A stretch of DNA of 64,000 nucleotides from Holothuria scabra (GCA_037179385.1 CM074188.1:18245318-18309317); one strand, 5' to 3'. Shown: positions 24,477-36,759, counted from the stretch's first letter. A program made the numbers and translations. The notes: a model not told the origin generated them from the letters alone.

Positions 24477-25336
24477 CATACTTCATAAACCTCAAAAACA
24501 TACATGAAATTCTGAGAGTTGAATATTAAAATTTTTTTCATATATGCAACTAAGTTATGAAGACAAGCCACAAAATGATAGACTTTTGCAAGCACTTTCA
24601 TCACAGTGCTATGTCATTCTAGTCTCCAATGTTTTTGAAGCATAAACATTGAGTTGGCTGATGAAATTCACCAGATTATTCTAAACTCTTTATCATGGCT
24701 AGCGCTGTGAAAGTTTAGTAATCTTACTGAACATTTAATCACATAATTTGCATTGGTTTAATAGCAATTAGTGAAGTACAGCTGTTTTTCATAAAGTAGC
24801 CTTGAGAATTTCCATTGGCTAACTAAATGTATGAACAGTACAGTGAAGGCAAATTACATAACAACCGACTTTCCAACTCAGTGGCGGCAGCAATGTCTGT
24901 ATAGAGTCCTTTGAAGAAAAGTAATAAAAACCTGCCTACCACTACCACCACTGCAGGTCTGTAGTCAGAATGAATGTGTCATATTATGGCACCATGAATG
25001 GGTCATCCCTGAACAAAACGAACTGATGCCAGTCAAAACTGATTGATAGAAGGAAAATCGACAATAGAGACAGAGAAATTTGCAGATATTTAGACAGACA
25101 AGATAAAGCATTGTGATTAATGGCAATAAGCTTTTAATTAAACATTTAATCCACTTTCAGGGTTAATCAATAAACATTAAACAGCGCTTGAAATGACAAA
25201 ACGTCAAACTTAAGCAATCCCCACGCCCCACAGACAGGTAATTGTTTCATGAGTAGGAGGTTAACAATTTATTTCATTGCACAAAAATTTGTTATCATCC
25301 ACTTTTTCAAATTACCCATGCAGCCATTCCAAGAGG

Positions 25337-25480
25337 CAGTGACATAGCCACGGGGGTGGTTTTGGAGGTTGAAACCCCCCATGACCCAACCTTGAATAAA
25401 TAGTGTTTTTTTCTACCCCCTTAGACTTTCCCCCATTTCTTGCTCCACCCACCCCCCCCCCCCCCCCCCTTTACTACCTC
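25337..25480. mobile_element. hAT-MITE left end, truncated
   Basis: CAGTGACATAGCCACGGGGG at 25337 is a close variant of the CAGTGGCGTAGCCAGGGGG terminus that I recall from hAT MITEs of many animals. A C-run (25450-25469) follows. No right terminus or matching octamer (CCAAGAGG expected) was found downstream, so only one end survives. Confidence 0.45.
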
Positions 25481-25664
25481 TTGTCTGTTTTCTGTAAGGA
25501 AAACGTGGAATTGTGAGTTTCCTTGAAGAATATGGTCTTCTAATAAGCAAAATCAAGACGATCACGCGGGTGACTAAAGTTTATCAGACCCGCATCTTTT
25601 ATCAGCTTATCATGGGCATGTAGATGAAGGCTTCCAGACTGCCAGATGAAACTGGATTTTCTCA

Positions 25665-26130
25665 ACAACAGGGGGAGGGCAGCCTTCCCATGGGGAGCAC
25701 GGCCTTGCGGATTGAAGATGGGATGAAGGAAAGCAGAGCTAGTAAGAAGTGATTAAAACAGATTCAGATACACAATAAAATAGAGTTAAAAGGGAAAAAA
25801 TAGTTCATAAAGAAAAAAAGAACAGTTCATGATCATCTATCCAGAAACTTCAGTACTTTACATTATTTTTAGGCCTCCCATAGAAAATTGCCGTTCTTTC
25901 CCGACAGGGGAGGATATATAGGACAAAGTACATGGAATGAGGAACAACGGAGCTAAGAAGAAGTGATTGAAAATCGAAGTTTGATATGTATTAAAACAGC
26001 ATTTCAAAACAGAAAATATGTTCAAGATCACCCATCCAGTAACTTTGGTCCTTGCATACGATTTTTTATGAATTTTTTCAACTATTTTTAGGTCTCCCGG
26101 AACGTCCCCGGCCTTCCCTGACGGGGGGGG
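25665..26130. repeat. imperfect tandem duplication, about 230-bp unit
   Basis: Two diverged direct copies. The first (about 25665-25905) has AGAGCTAGTAAGAAGTGATT, then ATCATCTATCCAGAAACTTC and TTTTTAGGCCTCCCATAG. The second (about 25925-26130) has GGAGCTAAGAAGAAGTGATT, then ATCACCCATCCAGTAACTTT and TTTTTAGGTCTCCCGGAA. A G-run follows copy 2. This may be the tail of a larger repeat family. The 119-codon minus frame across it is not recognised. Confidence 0.5.
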
Positions 26131-27721
26131 GGCATCTTGAGTAATCCTGCACAGCTCAGCGAAAATCAGGTAAATATTACTGCTGGATATACTTGGACTG
26201 CACTCTCTCGTATTCACAGATGATGTGCTATTATCACAGGATAATGCACAGTCAACATTTCAGATAAAATACCCTTAGCAGAATCTCATCAGAAACTGTT
26301 CTCAGTAATAATTATATGCTCATTTAAGCATTTGAAAGTGACCATGAGGGTTGACATTTGATAGCACTTTATTTCAGAATAAGCTGAAAGGGGATGTAGC
26401 CCTTCAGTGCACTTTAAGTACTTTGATTCCCTTTTTGCCAGCATTAATTTCAAGATTTGTTGTAAGTTGTTCTTTGAACCCCAAAGTTGTTGGGCTTCTA
26501 TTGTACCAGAATGATATTCAAATCTGCTGCTCATTGAAGTAGCTAATTGGTTACTGAACCAGTGGTCAGGTACTATAATTGGGAACTGCAGTTTCTCCCT
26601 AAAAACTGTGGTAACCATGACAGATCTCCTTAAAAGCTAATATTATGAAATGAAGATTTTAATTTTAAATTCATCTTGTTTGGATGGCTACTTTTAACAT
26701 TACACCAATATTCTCCTAAAGAGGTAGGATCTGTTTTCTGCAGATGAGGAAAAAATTGCAAATAAGCACCCTCATTTTGTCTATTTTACCCTCAAATGTA
26801 AGACTTTCTAATTTTAAGCTGTCAATGGAGAATGGTGTTTAGAACTCACTTCACAAGCCGGTGCAATGTAAACACTGAAATAAATTACATAGTCTTAGTC
26901 TATGTCATACCAAAAATGCAGATCCTAATTGGTCATTAACCATACTGTTTTTAAGAAAACACAGGTTCTGAGCCATTTTGTGTTTTGCTATACCATGCCT
27001 TTGTTATACTCTATGAGGCCACTACAATGTGTTACATAGTTTTTACACCATTTGTGGTTTTGTTTTTCTCCCAGATGAGATAATTTCTCAAACTTTTTGG
27101 GAAAAAGCAGTTTTATGCATCCCTTTTTCACCAGACACACTCAAGCATGAAATTCTTCCTTTTGTTACACTTGCTGCTCTGGTATTTTACATTTAAGGTT
27201 GGACTCTACAATTTAGTGATTCTATTTCTTCTACTAAGTTTTTAGAACATTTGACTTCTTTTACAAATGTTCAATTTACCAGGATATAGCCAGACATATG
27301 TCTGTGAGAATTCGTACATCACATTGATATTTGGTATAAAACTACACAGACAGTTGACTAAAGTATCTCTACAATCGCTGGGCCTAACTTAATTTAATAC
27401 TTGTGTCTGTCCATTGTGTCCAAATTTAATTTGCAACCTCTCTAAAGGTGTGATTTCAGCTCATTATTTTTCCTTCCACCATTTTTAACAGACAAATGCA
27501 ATTAAGCAAGTCTAGGTAAAAAGAGCATTTTGGTTATAATGAAAAGAATAACCATTGTTGTTCCTGTGAAGTAATAATTTGTTTTTCAGTCTAGAATTGA
27601 CGAGTTGCGCAACTTACTCCAATGTCGCTTTTGAAAATGATATGACTCAATTGGCAGACTTTCAACTCTTGGAAGAAATATCAAAACAACTTTCACAAGC
27701 AAACTTCTGGATAGGTTAAGT
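26131..27721. other. no supported feature
   Basis: AT-rich DNA. The 109-codon minus-strand frame at 26289-26618 and its plus-strand shadow at 26351-26542 show no domain, signal or splice context. Confidence 0.5.
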
Positions 27722-27830
27722 CAAATCAAGTTTTACAGCCCATGTTCTGAACAACTGGTCTGTCAAGCCAGTCAAATAGCCACGGTGGCTCACTGGCTTG
27801 TTCTCCCTACTACAGCAAACTTCAGGCCAT
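27722..27830 (-). repeat. SINE family F, diverged truncated copy
   Basis: AGTTTTACAGCCCATGTTCT, TAGCCACGGTGGCTCACTGG and CTTGTTCTCCCTAC align with the SINE body at 60005-60115. The copy is diverged and lacks the head. Confidence 0.45.
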
Positions 27831-27908
27831 TTAGTTCCAAATAATTACATACTCTAATGTCAGTTTGAATTAACTGTTTAATAATTTTGTTTTGTAGTAG
27901 CTACAGTG

Positions 27909-28474
27909 CAGGCTTGGGGTAATCGTAATCGATTGCAATCGATTACACATTTTGAAGTAGTTGTAATCGCAATCGATTACTTTTGTGAAAATCGCAAAGT
28001 AATTGCAATCGTAATCGATTACAGTAGCAAAGTAATCCCAATCGTGGTTTCATTTCTGATTACATTGAAGTTGAGTTGAACAAAGAAGTTACTAAACAAT
28101 TTTTCAGTGCTTGGTTCTTCTGTTGGAATAACAAAAATTAATTGTCCCTCTTTCTTGGATGTTCCAGCCTAAAATGAGTGAGAAGTGCATTGATTCAATA
28201 ATCTCTACTTTGGGAGGACTTGGTTTTGCCCGGGCTTATCTAGAGCAATGTCCATGGCCTTTTTTCCAGTTGTGGGCACTGGATTGTTTTGCCATAGCAC
28301 ATTGTTTATGTGGAAAGAAAATGTTATCACGATTGCAATCATGATTACATTGCAATGTAATCGCAATCGTAATCAATTACTTTCAATTTTAGCTGTAATC
28401 GTAATCGCAATCATAAAATATGAAGTAATCGCAATCGTAATCGATTACATCTAGATGTAATCGCCCCAAGTCTG
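27909..28474. mobile_element. hAT-like element with TAATCG-array arms
   Basis: The ends are CAGGCTTGGGG and the complement of CAGACTTGGGG, flanked by CTACAGTG (27901-27908) and CTTCAGTG (28475-28482), a 7/8-bp duplication. Each arm consists of repeated TAATCGNAATCG and ATCGATTAC modules (27921-28045 and 28330-28465) arranged so that the strand can fold back. The middle (about 28050-28325) is ordinary sequence with a 61-codon frame of no recognised function. It is inferred to be a non-autonomous hAT with transposase-site arrays. Confidence 0.75.
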
Positions 28475-28504
28475 CTTCAGTGTGTTTGAAATGAAAGCAT
28501 GAGG

Positions 28505-28775
28505 GCTTTATCATGATGAAACCGTCCCTCTTACTTATTGTTACATTCATCCTCTCTGCCTGATGAACTCGTATCGCTTCAGGGAGGAAAAGAAGCCCGC
28601 TACATGTGGACCTGATTAAGTCAAGTTTCATATCTGATTTATTGATTGACAGTAAAAAATGTGTTTCAATACACAATTTGGGGTTAGCTAACAGGTCAGT
28701 CAGTATGTGTTAATTGCTTTTCACACAGTGTGAACACAATGAAAACATAGCTCATTTGAGGTCACAGATCATGTA
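28505..28775 (+). repeat. family D dispersed repeat
   Basis: The copy begins TCATGATGAAACCGTCCCTC and ends CACAGATCATGTAACAAACT. It contains TCTGCCTGATGAACTCGTAT, GGGTTAGCTAACAGGTCAGT and the AGTGTGAACACAATGAAA block. The 95-codon minus frame over it is a shadow. Confidence 0.65.
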
Positions 28776-29179
28776 ACAAACTCTGATATTAATTACACCC
28801 CATACCGCCTTTGATGTACTGGTGTGTTTATGCTTCTTTTTCAAGAAGAAACGTCACAACATGGACCACATGGTGGATGAGAAAATGATCGGATGGCTAA
28901 ACATCTTACATGCTGAATTGGAGAAAATTGAAATAGGCATTTTCAAACCTCCCTTTGTTATGTCAACATGTGGTAGACCTACCCCATGGTTTTAATTTCC
29001 CCAACCAGCCTCTTGTAATAGTTAGATTAGTACATGCTTGACTAAATAAAGCTTCCTTTATACAAAATGGTGTTGTCTCAGTTAAAGCTTTTAAATGATT
29101 ACCTGACCTATATAAATTTTCATGTTGTTGCATTGCACCCATATAAGGTCAGTAGTTCATGGGGCTGCTCATTCTTAGT

Positions 29180-29830
29180 TAGGGTTATCATATTTCTGTT
29201 AGCTGAAAATAGCAAATATGGGGGGGGGCCTCCTTTTTATCGAATATTTGGATTTTGGTCCATCACTAGAAGCCAAATGGTGCAACATTTGATGCAGATT
29301 TCACTTATTCCAAGTTGTTTGCCAAATGGGACTATGGGGTCAATATCAGGGGTCTTACAATGATAAAGGGGTTTGCATTGCATTTACCGAACAAATCAGA
29401 ACCACAATACTGATTGATCCATGAATATCCCAGTTTAGGTTATGCACTTTCTGCCGGATGGGGCCACCACAATAATAGAGAAATTTGTATTAAACATGAA
29501 ACAGTAGTGATGGTACTCAGTTAACAGCACAAACCCATCCATATGGATGTAGCCCATCTCGGGCACTGTCTCATTCAGGTTAGTATTGAATTGCAGGCTG
29601 CCAGCATAGCTAGCAGCTAACCTGGTTTTAGCCATTTGATGCATGTATAATTACAAACAAAAACATACAATTTTCTGAGTCTCATCATTTGGAGCAATAA
29701 AACAAAAATACATCCCGCATCCGTTTTTGAGAAAATTGGGACGATCTGCATTACCAGCCAGGATGCTCACTTTTCTTTTCAAAAATAAGACAGGGACAAA
29801 CCATATTGATCGGCACAGATGGTAACCCTG
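29180..29830. mobile_element. probable hAT-type element, about 650 bp
   Basis: The left end is TAGGGTTATCATATTTCTGT and the right end is the complement of CAGGGTTACCATCTGTGCC. CAGGGTTACCA is a frequent hAT terminus. The flanks TTCTTAGT (29172-29179) and TTTTAAGT (29831-29838) match at 6/8. A G-run (29220-29228) lies just inside the left end. Reading frames inside (29435-29644 minus) have no recognised motif. Confidence 0.5.
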
Positions 29831-29838
29831 TTTTAAGT

Positions 29839-31904
29839 TTGCTGCTGTTCAGAAACTCCCCTCCCTCCTCCTACAGGCTATGTCTCTGACTAATTATAAT
29901 TCAAGGTATGACATTTACTTCTTTATTGAAAAACCAGCCGGTGAGATTAATAACCACTCTATCCACTATAGTTTGTTTTTCTCACCCACAGTTCCCTCAC
30001 CCCACACCCCATACACCCCCACTCCCTGTTTGCATTCTGCATCCACTATTTCTGGTCCATAGTCAGACATGGTAGAGAAGGGGGACAAAAAATGCATCCA
30101 CTTGTGAAACATTTTTCAAGGAGGAAAATGAATAGGCATTATGATCATCCATTATCATCTTGAGAATACAAAAAATTTGAGGGGTCTCCTACACACTGGT
30201 ACCACTCCCTTGGCTAGGCTAAAAACTTGGCTTTTTTCCAAGAAAGCATAAAAGAGTTTGGTTTCACAATGCAAACCTCTGTATACCAAGGAAATATACT
30301 GTCCCCTGCATACAACATATTGAACATAACATTCTGATTCTTATAGGTTAACTAAGTTGGGACATTTTTAATAGAAATGTGCCCACTTTGATCTTAATAT
30401 CATCCAGTGAATAATGTTTAAAGTGTTCATGACACAGCCCCAGCAACTTTTGTGTATTGCAAGATTCGATACAATATCTTACAAATGTCTCACACCCCAG
30501 TTTCAAGTGGTACAATTGCATAAATGACATTTGAAACTATAAAGTTGAACATCCAATTTCAAAAAAAGCGGCGACAGGTCACCTGACTTTCATGAAGCAA
30601 TTGGCAGCACAAAAACCCAGACCTAATTAAAAACGTTCATCTAAATATGGAACAACTGTGACACTCAGAATACTTGTCCAACATACAGAGCACAAGGAGC
30701 AGAACATGTTGGAGATTTGGAGCATACCATTGGCCTTTATGTTTGTGTGCAAATGGGAGTGTGCAAAAACAATTTTGTTTTTATGAAAGAAAGATGCAGT
30801 CTGGGCACAGAACAGCTATGAACATGTGTGAACAGTCCCAAAAAAAGGGAAACCCCACAACGATGGCATCGTTACTCTATGAGATGTTTTTTTTTTTTTT
30901 TTTTTTGCTTTCTCATTTCATATGGGCAAAGCCTGGGATGTAATTAGGAATTCATCAAGTTGAATTCCTGTGTTTATGGACATAATCTAGTAGGGAAAAC
31001 AATTCCGTTATATCAAGGTGTACCCAAAGAGTACTTTCTAAGAAACTTTCTTTGGCCGTGTCATGCCTACTTTAAGCTCTGAGAGGTATGTACATCCAGA
31101 ATATTGGTATCATTTACCCCTTGTCAAGTTCAGTCAGCCAGAGCAGTCTAGTAAAACACAATTTCTCATTTTAGTCCAAATATTGCCAACTCCCAGGCAG
31201 ATTTCATAGACATGCATCTAATGTGACTATGTACAACACTTAACTTCCATCTTGCAAGACGGAATAAATGCAACAAACTTCAGATACCTCATTTAATTTA
31301 TGATTTATCACAAATACTATACAGGGATGAAGAACCAAGGCATGCTGCAATATGAGCATAACAGTCGGTGTGTACCCAACATTGAGTCATCTACTTACAT
31401 TTCAGAATTATTGCATCCAATTCATTGTCTCTCTTCATCTCACCATATGTAATATAACCTAGAGGAGGAATAGAGGACTTGCATGAAACTTGTGACTTGA
31501 ACCCGGCAGTCAAGTACCTTACCTCTAAGATTAATATGTTAGAGCAGAGTAAAGCCTTATGGCACTACGTGACTTGTGAGTCGTTTGTCCAAAAAGGCTG
31601 CTAGAAAGCTGAATGTGGAGTGTGAATGAAAAGAAGTTTCAAATTGACGAGTACAACAGGAGACAGCTATAAAAAATGATCATATTATGGAACAATAACG
31701 ACGTGCCTTTGGCTATCTTTAACTAAATTTGATTCACACATGAAAAATGAGGTGTATTCAAAATTTTCTCCCACCGATGAAACATGAGTGGTGTTGTCAA
31801 AAACTCAAATTATTTTCCATAAAGTCTAGGCCAAGTCAATTCCAAACCTCTCAAATTATCTCATTCTATGCATACCTTGGACATTTCTGCATTAGAGTAC
31901 TAGA
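29839..31904. other. no supported gene
   Basis: AT-rich DNA with a T-run at 30886-30906. A 29-base segment at 29877-29905 has a good acceptor (TCCTCCTACAG) and a GGTATG donor, but it is too short to call an exon. Nothing else is supported. Confidence 0.45.
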
Positions 31905-31909
31905 TGTAT

Positions 31910-31945
31910 GGTATAAGCATTAGAGTACTAGGTGTATGGTATAAT
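31910..31945. repeat. 28-bp tandem doublet
   Basis: GCATTAGAGTACTAG[A/G]TGTATGGTATA occurs twice in immediate succession (about 31892-31946), with one substitution. It is a recent short duplication just outside the family B element at 31963. Confidence 0.7.
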
Positions 31946-31962
31946 TCAATCTGAAGAGAAGG

Positions 31963-32455
31963 TTAAAGGGCAAAAGCAACTGCCCCAGACTTATTTTGAA
32001 ACAAAGGACACATTTCACAGAATTCTTTACTTTGCTTGTTAGTATCTTTCATGATATTTCAGGACTTACATTACTTTAATAAGCCCCAATAAACCTCTTG
32101 CCTCAGACCTGCAGAATCGCTGGATATGCGGGTTCCACATACAAGTTTCCCCAGGTGCGAGGTTGCAGAGGGAAGATCAGTTATCGACAAATGGCAGACA
32201 ACAAAGTGAGCCATTAAATTCAATTAATGAGAGGGAGAAGTAGCTTGAACCCACACATCCAGCAATTCTTCGAGTCAGAGAACAAGAGGTTTATTGGGGC
32301 TTATTAACATAATGTACACATTGCATATTCAGGGCAAGCAATGTTTTACTCTCCTAAACTTCATATCTAATTGACAAATAATTGTCACATGACTTTTGAA
32401 AACCAAGCCTGAAACATGGCAGACTACTACTTTTCTCTGATCATAGATCTGCAAA
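31963..32455. mobile_element. family B MITE interrupted by a nested MITE
   Basis: TTAA at 31963-31966 begins AAGGGCAAAAGCAACTGCCC, the family B left end. The copy continues to 32079, is split by a 224-bp element, and resumes with CATAATGTACACATTGCATA, ATAATTGTCACATGACTTTT and CATGGCAGACTACTACTTTT. The extreme right end is lost near 32455. Confidence 0.65.
32080..32303. mobile_element. TTAA-flanked MITE nested in a family B copy
   Basis: TTAA at 32076-32079 and at 32304-32307 flanks perfect 22-bp ends: TAAGCCCCAATAAACCTCTT and its exact complement. Imperfect inverted similarity continues to about 60 bp (GAATCGCTGGATATGCGGGT against GAATTGCTGGATGTGTGGGT). Exact TTAA duplication indicates piggyBac-type insertion, later than the host MITE. 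It is noncoding. Confidence 0.9.
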
Positions 32456-32733
32456 AAACAAAACAAGATGGTCAATTAATCCATCAGTCGGTCAATGGAA
32501 TAATCAATCAATCTGTCAACTGATGGCAACCACAGTCTACACTTATGGAATATTATATGCTATGCTATGCTATGCCACTGAGGATGCCATCCCAATCTGG
32601 AGAAATGCAATTGTAACTCAACGGAGTACAAAACCCTACCTCCAAGCCTTTCTTCTTTAGCCAATTCTGAAAAACCATACTTTTATAAGCAGAGGTTTAA
32701 AGTGGCTCATTGAGTTCATATCAATAACTTTAA

Positions 32734-32984
32734 CCCTTTACCGTTGTTTGGGTCCTTTTGGACCCATGCGGAGAGCTCGGCTGTCACCCATCTTTACTGT
32801 TTCACGCGGAGCTCGAAACTGTGAGTAGCTACCCGAAAATTCGGCCACAACAACGAGAGAGACAATAGTTTAAGGTCACGGGGTCAAAGGCCTACGGAAG
32901 CTGATGCGGGGCGGGCTACATCCGCTTTTCCGCCCAATCCCAAGGCGCGTAAATATGCCCCGATCCAAGCACAACGGTAAAGGG
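32734..32984. mobile_element. piggyBac-type MITE, CCCTTTACCGTTGT ends
   Basis: TTAA at 32730-32733 and at 32985-32988 flanks CCCTTTACCGTTGT and its exact complement ACAACGGTAAAGGG. TTAA followed by CCC is the classic piggyBac end pattern. The 251-bp body is far richer in G+C and CpG than its surroundings (GCGGGGCGGGC, GGCGCGTAAA). That suggests a young insertion from a differently composed source. It is noncoding; the 66-codon frame crosses its right end by chance. Confidence 0.9.
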
Positions 32985-32988
32985 TTAA

Positions 32989-35096
32989 TGAGAGTGGCAA
33001 AGGGTCTCTACCACTTGGCAACGCTTACAGTTGGCATAAAGAGTCAAGTTGCCTATCCAATAGTTACTGAAAAAGCTACACTTTTGAATTTTGAGGTACC
33101 CTGACTTGTAACAGTTTTGTGCATAATTTCAAAAAGTGTCTGGTCAAACATTTTTGAAAATTGAATTGAGCTGTTGAATAATCACTATCAAACAGTTATT
33201 CATAAGCATGATATGGAGGTTGTCTTAGTTGGACTATTTGTCATTAGTATGTGAAGAAAATTTAACAGGTTTTGAAAAAATTGTTGAATTTATGATCCGA
33301 CTCAATGAGCCGCTTTAACACTTACAATGGAATGTACATTAGAAAAATTTTATGCACCATTAGGGATTAAAGTAACAGTGCATCCAGCAATATCATCAAC
33401 TGCCAAAAATGCATTACCATCTGTTCAATACACAGGTCCAGCATTGAGTTGTTTAACCTTGCACATCCATATTTTAACATAAAAAGATAGACTTGAAGTA
33501 AAATCCCATTTTTAAATAAGGCACTTTAAAATAGCACACCAGATATAAAATGAAGTAGCCTGAGATGAGTGCATTATCCATTTCAATGAGTGTATCTAAT
33601 CTCAATATAAGATGCAGTCACCTGACCGAAATGGACCAATATAGCAGTTGAGGGTTATCCATGAAATATGAATGAATTGCACTTTCACGCATGAAGAGCT
33701 ATATTGTGCTAGGTTACCATAATGGACAACACCAATGGAAAAAGTGCACAAAATGCAATTTACCAGAAACAGCAACATATAGTATCTTGCACTCTCAGAC
33801 AACCTCCATTGAAGTCCAGAAGAAGTCCACATCCAACCTTCTCCTTTCTCTCAAGGAGGACTATAACAATCTTCAATATTTTAGGTCTCAGCAGAGCTTT
33901 TTCCCATTTCTGATACAATGCATTTTTTTCTTGTATACATGTGTGAAATAGCTTTTCAAAGTAGAAAAAAAAACTAAATTTATACTGCATTGCAGCAATT
34001 ACAATACTCTTTCAACTTATGGACACTTCAGATTAATTGGTTTTCAGTACAGTGTGGCCTTCAATTTTAAGAAAGACTATTACTGAAGTGCTGTCCAAGA
34101 TGATACTTTAAGATCGTTAAACTCATGTACTGTACTTTGTCCAATATTTCCAGTTGCATGACTGTATTTCAGTGCACTAATTCAGAAATTATCTCTGTGA
34201 AAGTTGTTCAAGAAACCATCTCTTTAAAGCTAGCACTCTGCTGAAAAGCTTATCCTAAATGTGTTTTCCTTGACTATCAAGTCTTCTTTGGTTATATCTT
34301 GGGTTAGAAAAAAGGCATTTAAGGGTGTAACGGTTGACCTTTAAAAAACTACTTTGACTTGTCAAATTCAGCATTATCATACACAATTACACAACTTTTT
34401 AACTTCAAAGAGCTATTAAAGCTGTATAATATGTATGCTAAATTGTATGCCACAGAGACTTTCCACTTAGCTAAAAAAACAAAAACAAAAGAACATACCA
34501 GCTTTAATAGCTAGTTGTTTCCAATTTTCTTGAACTGCAACATTTCCTTGTCATTCCAAATTCTGGTATATGCTTGTTAGCCTATATTAAACTCAAACTG
34601 TTGGACACAGAAATCTTCAAGTTCACTATTCATATCTGAATAAGTCAAACAGAGGCCAGCTGCATGCAGCTAACACTGTACGGTGCCCTGACCTAAATCA
34701 GTTGAATACCATAGGTAATCATATTATGTCACAAGAGAAATGACTGTAGCATAGAACAGTTGAATTTTAGGAAAGGAGGAAATTATAACCTTCCTGCATT
34801 TCTTTGATCAATGTCCTACCCTGTAGATTTGGTTAATGTGTAAAATACGGTGGCTTGGAAATAAGGTGAAATTACAGAATAGCAGGGTGGAAATTTTTTC
34901 TTTACATTTCTCACATGTTGCCTGCTCTCAAGGGGAATGGTCGTTAGTGTGTCCATCATGTTTTGTAAAGTGGCGGTGGCAGTATGTCAAAATTTGGGGG
35001 AGGAGAAGCAAACTAAGGGTAAAGGAAAATGTTAGAGGGCAGAAGTTTTCTGGCACAGTGGAACACTCAACCCAGAGCGACCATTTCTGCAGTCCA
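32989..35096. other. no supported gene
   Basis: AT-rich DNA. Overlapping frames on both strands at 33602-33990 and the 103-codon plus frame at 34836-35147 have no recognised domain. Nothing is called. Confidence 0.45.
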
Positions 35097-35200
35097 GAGG
35101 GCTTTGGAAGCACTGAGGTTTTAGCACATCCCTGGATGAAAAAATAAGTCTCAAGAGAGGTATATTATCCATTTTTTCTGTTAACCTAACTCCTTACTGA
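35097..35200 (+). repeat. dispersed repeat G
   Basis: GAGGTTTTAGCACATCCCTGGATGAAAA, AGTCTCAAGAGAGGTATATT and TAACCTAACTCCTTACTGAC align with 61240-61345 (CTCAGGTTTTAGCATACTGT, AGTCTCTGGAGAGGTATGTT, CCCAACTCCTTTCTGACC). This is a pairwise repeat of about 105 bp of unknown class. Confidence 0.5.
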
Positions 35201-36056
35201 CATAACAGGGGCTTCTTTATGGGAAATAAACATGTATTTGTACTCATGAAATGCAGGTTAACTTTACAAAAAAGTATTTTTTAACTTTTTGAACACTACT
35301 TTGTCATAAGGACATATATGACATTATGTTTAACCTCTGGAAAGTTTCAATATTATTGCTAGAGATGATTAAAAGAAAATTAATGTTACAGGATGTACAT
35401 GCATACTTTAAAAATGAAAAGGAATCATTGCTGATCATCATAGAAAAATACAACATTGATAACTTTATTAAAGACATCTTCATAGGACAATTTAAATTTG
35501 GCAACAAGTATCATCAAGCCATCAAACATTTTCAAATACATGTTTGTTCACTCAGATTGCAGGTATAATACAAACTTCACTTGGAATAGTACCAATTCCA
35601 AAACCAAAATTTCAAAAACTGCACATGGGCATTGTTATGTATTGTACCTAAAATATGCCTTTGGAGGCTGTAAAAATGCCTTCAAGCTAGTAGAATAGGT
35701 ATGTATGTAAAAGTTGATTTAAAAATCTACACTGGTATCAACAATGTTGTGATTTGACAGTATGTCATTGGGGAATCAATATTTCATACCAATAAACTGG
35801 AACAGAAGTCAAGGGAGGTCCACCAGTGATGTTCTCACTACCAAACAGTTCATGATGTGGGAATTTTAAAATGTCCAAGTTTATCTTACATGATTGCATC
35901 CTTCCCTTTCAATAGGTGGTTGTTTCATGAGGTATACATGCAGTAATGTGATGGGCTAACAACAGATAACAATGCATAATTACAACACTGCCCTTCAAAC
36001 ATCTGAAAAAGAGAAAGGCTGAATATCCTACAGTATATCCTTTGAAGAAGCAAACA

Positions 36057-36313
36057 TTATTTGCAAAGGGAAATGCAGTCACCGTAAATTGGATTAGTTT
36101 AGTAAACCTGCCCTGTTTCATGATGGTCTCTTGAGAATGATGTGACAACATTTTTCTCATTAAGTTATCATAAGATTTAAGACAGTAAATCATTGGTTTA
36201 CCTTGAATATATGCAATGTTGAAGTCCTGAAAAAGTAGGCAAAAGAAGAAGAAATGTTTGGGATGTTTGCAATTTTTTTCAAAATAAATTTTAGGTAACT
36301 GGTTTGCCCTTAA
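36057..36313. mobile_element. family B MITE (diverged copy)
   Basis: AAAGGGAAATGCAGTCACCG at the left and GGTTTGCCCTTAA with TTAA at 36310-36313 at the right. Family words are GCCCTGTTTCATGATGGTCT, TGAGAATGATGTGACAACAT, GGTTTACCTTGAATATATGC and GTTGAAGTCCTGAAAAA. The 137-codon minus frame that overlaps is a shadow of the MITE. Confidence 0.6.
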
Positions 36314-36689
36314 ATTCCCCAATGCCTTCTGTTTTCTGCAGCCACTATATTACTGTCTCCCACTTGAAGCTTACTTTAATTCAGTTGGTGGCAAATTAAT
36401 AATGAAGACCTGGGTAGGGGAAGACCTTGGGAGTTGAAAAACCTTCATGCAGGTGCAAGTCATTGACATTGAAAGTAAGATTTGGTGTCATGAAGTGTTT
36501 CCACTCCCTTGAACAAAGCAAACCATGAAACTGAAACTGCATACCTGAGCTTAATCCTAAAATATTCACAAATAGGCCCTTAGCATTCATAAAAGTGTAG
36601 GCTATATTGACCAAGTTGAATTTAGGAAATTGTTCTCTTCAACCTGAGATAAATCTTTGTATGAACATCAGGTTTGTGTTTTCTTTTAG

Positions 36690-36759
36690 CTTTGCTATTC
36701 TTTGCCATTCTATGTATTAAGACAGCCAATGCAAGCAATACCATGAGTGGCACTCACCT
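36690..36759 (+). CDS. candidate exon encoding a signal-peptide-like segment
   Basis: A strong acceptor (GTGTTTTCTTTTAG, AG at 36688-36689) and a consensus donor (CCTGTAAGTAT, GT at 36760) frame 70 bases with a single open frame: two bases, 22 codons, two bases. The peptide LLFFAILCIKTANASNTM has a hydrophobic stretch followed by a small-X-small site (ANA), as in a secretory signal peptide. The initiator Met would lie in an upstream exon that I could not identify. Leftover phase does not join directly to the exon candidate at 37295, so an intervening exon would be needed. It may be the start of a secreted or membrane protein gene. Confidence 0.45.

Noticed and set aside
35304..35568. Overlapping frames on both strands read as possible genes
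   Set aside because: AT-rich, Lys/Ile-heavy text on both strands with no splice context or recognised motif.
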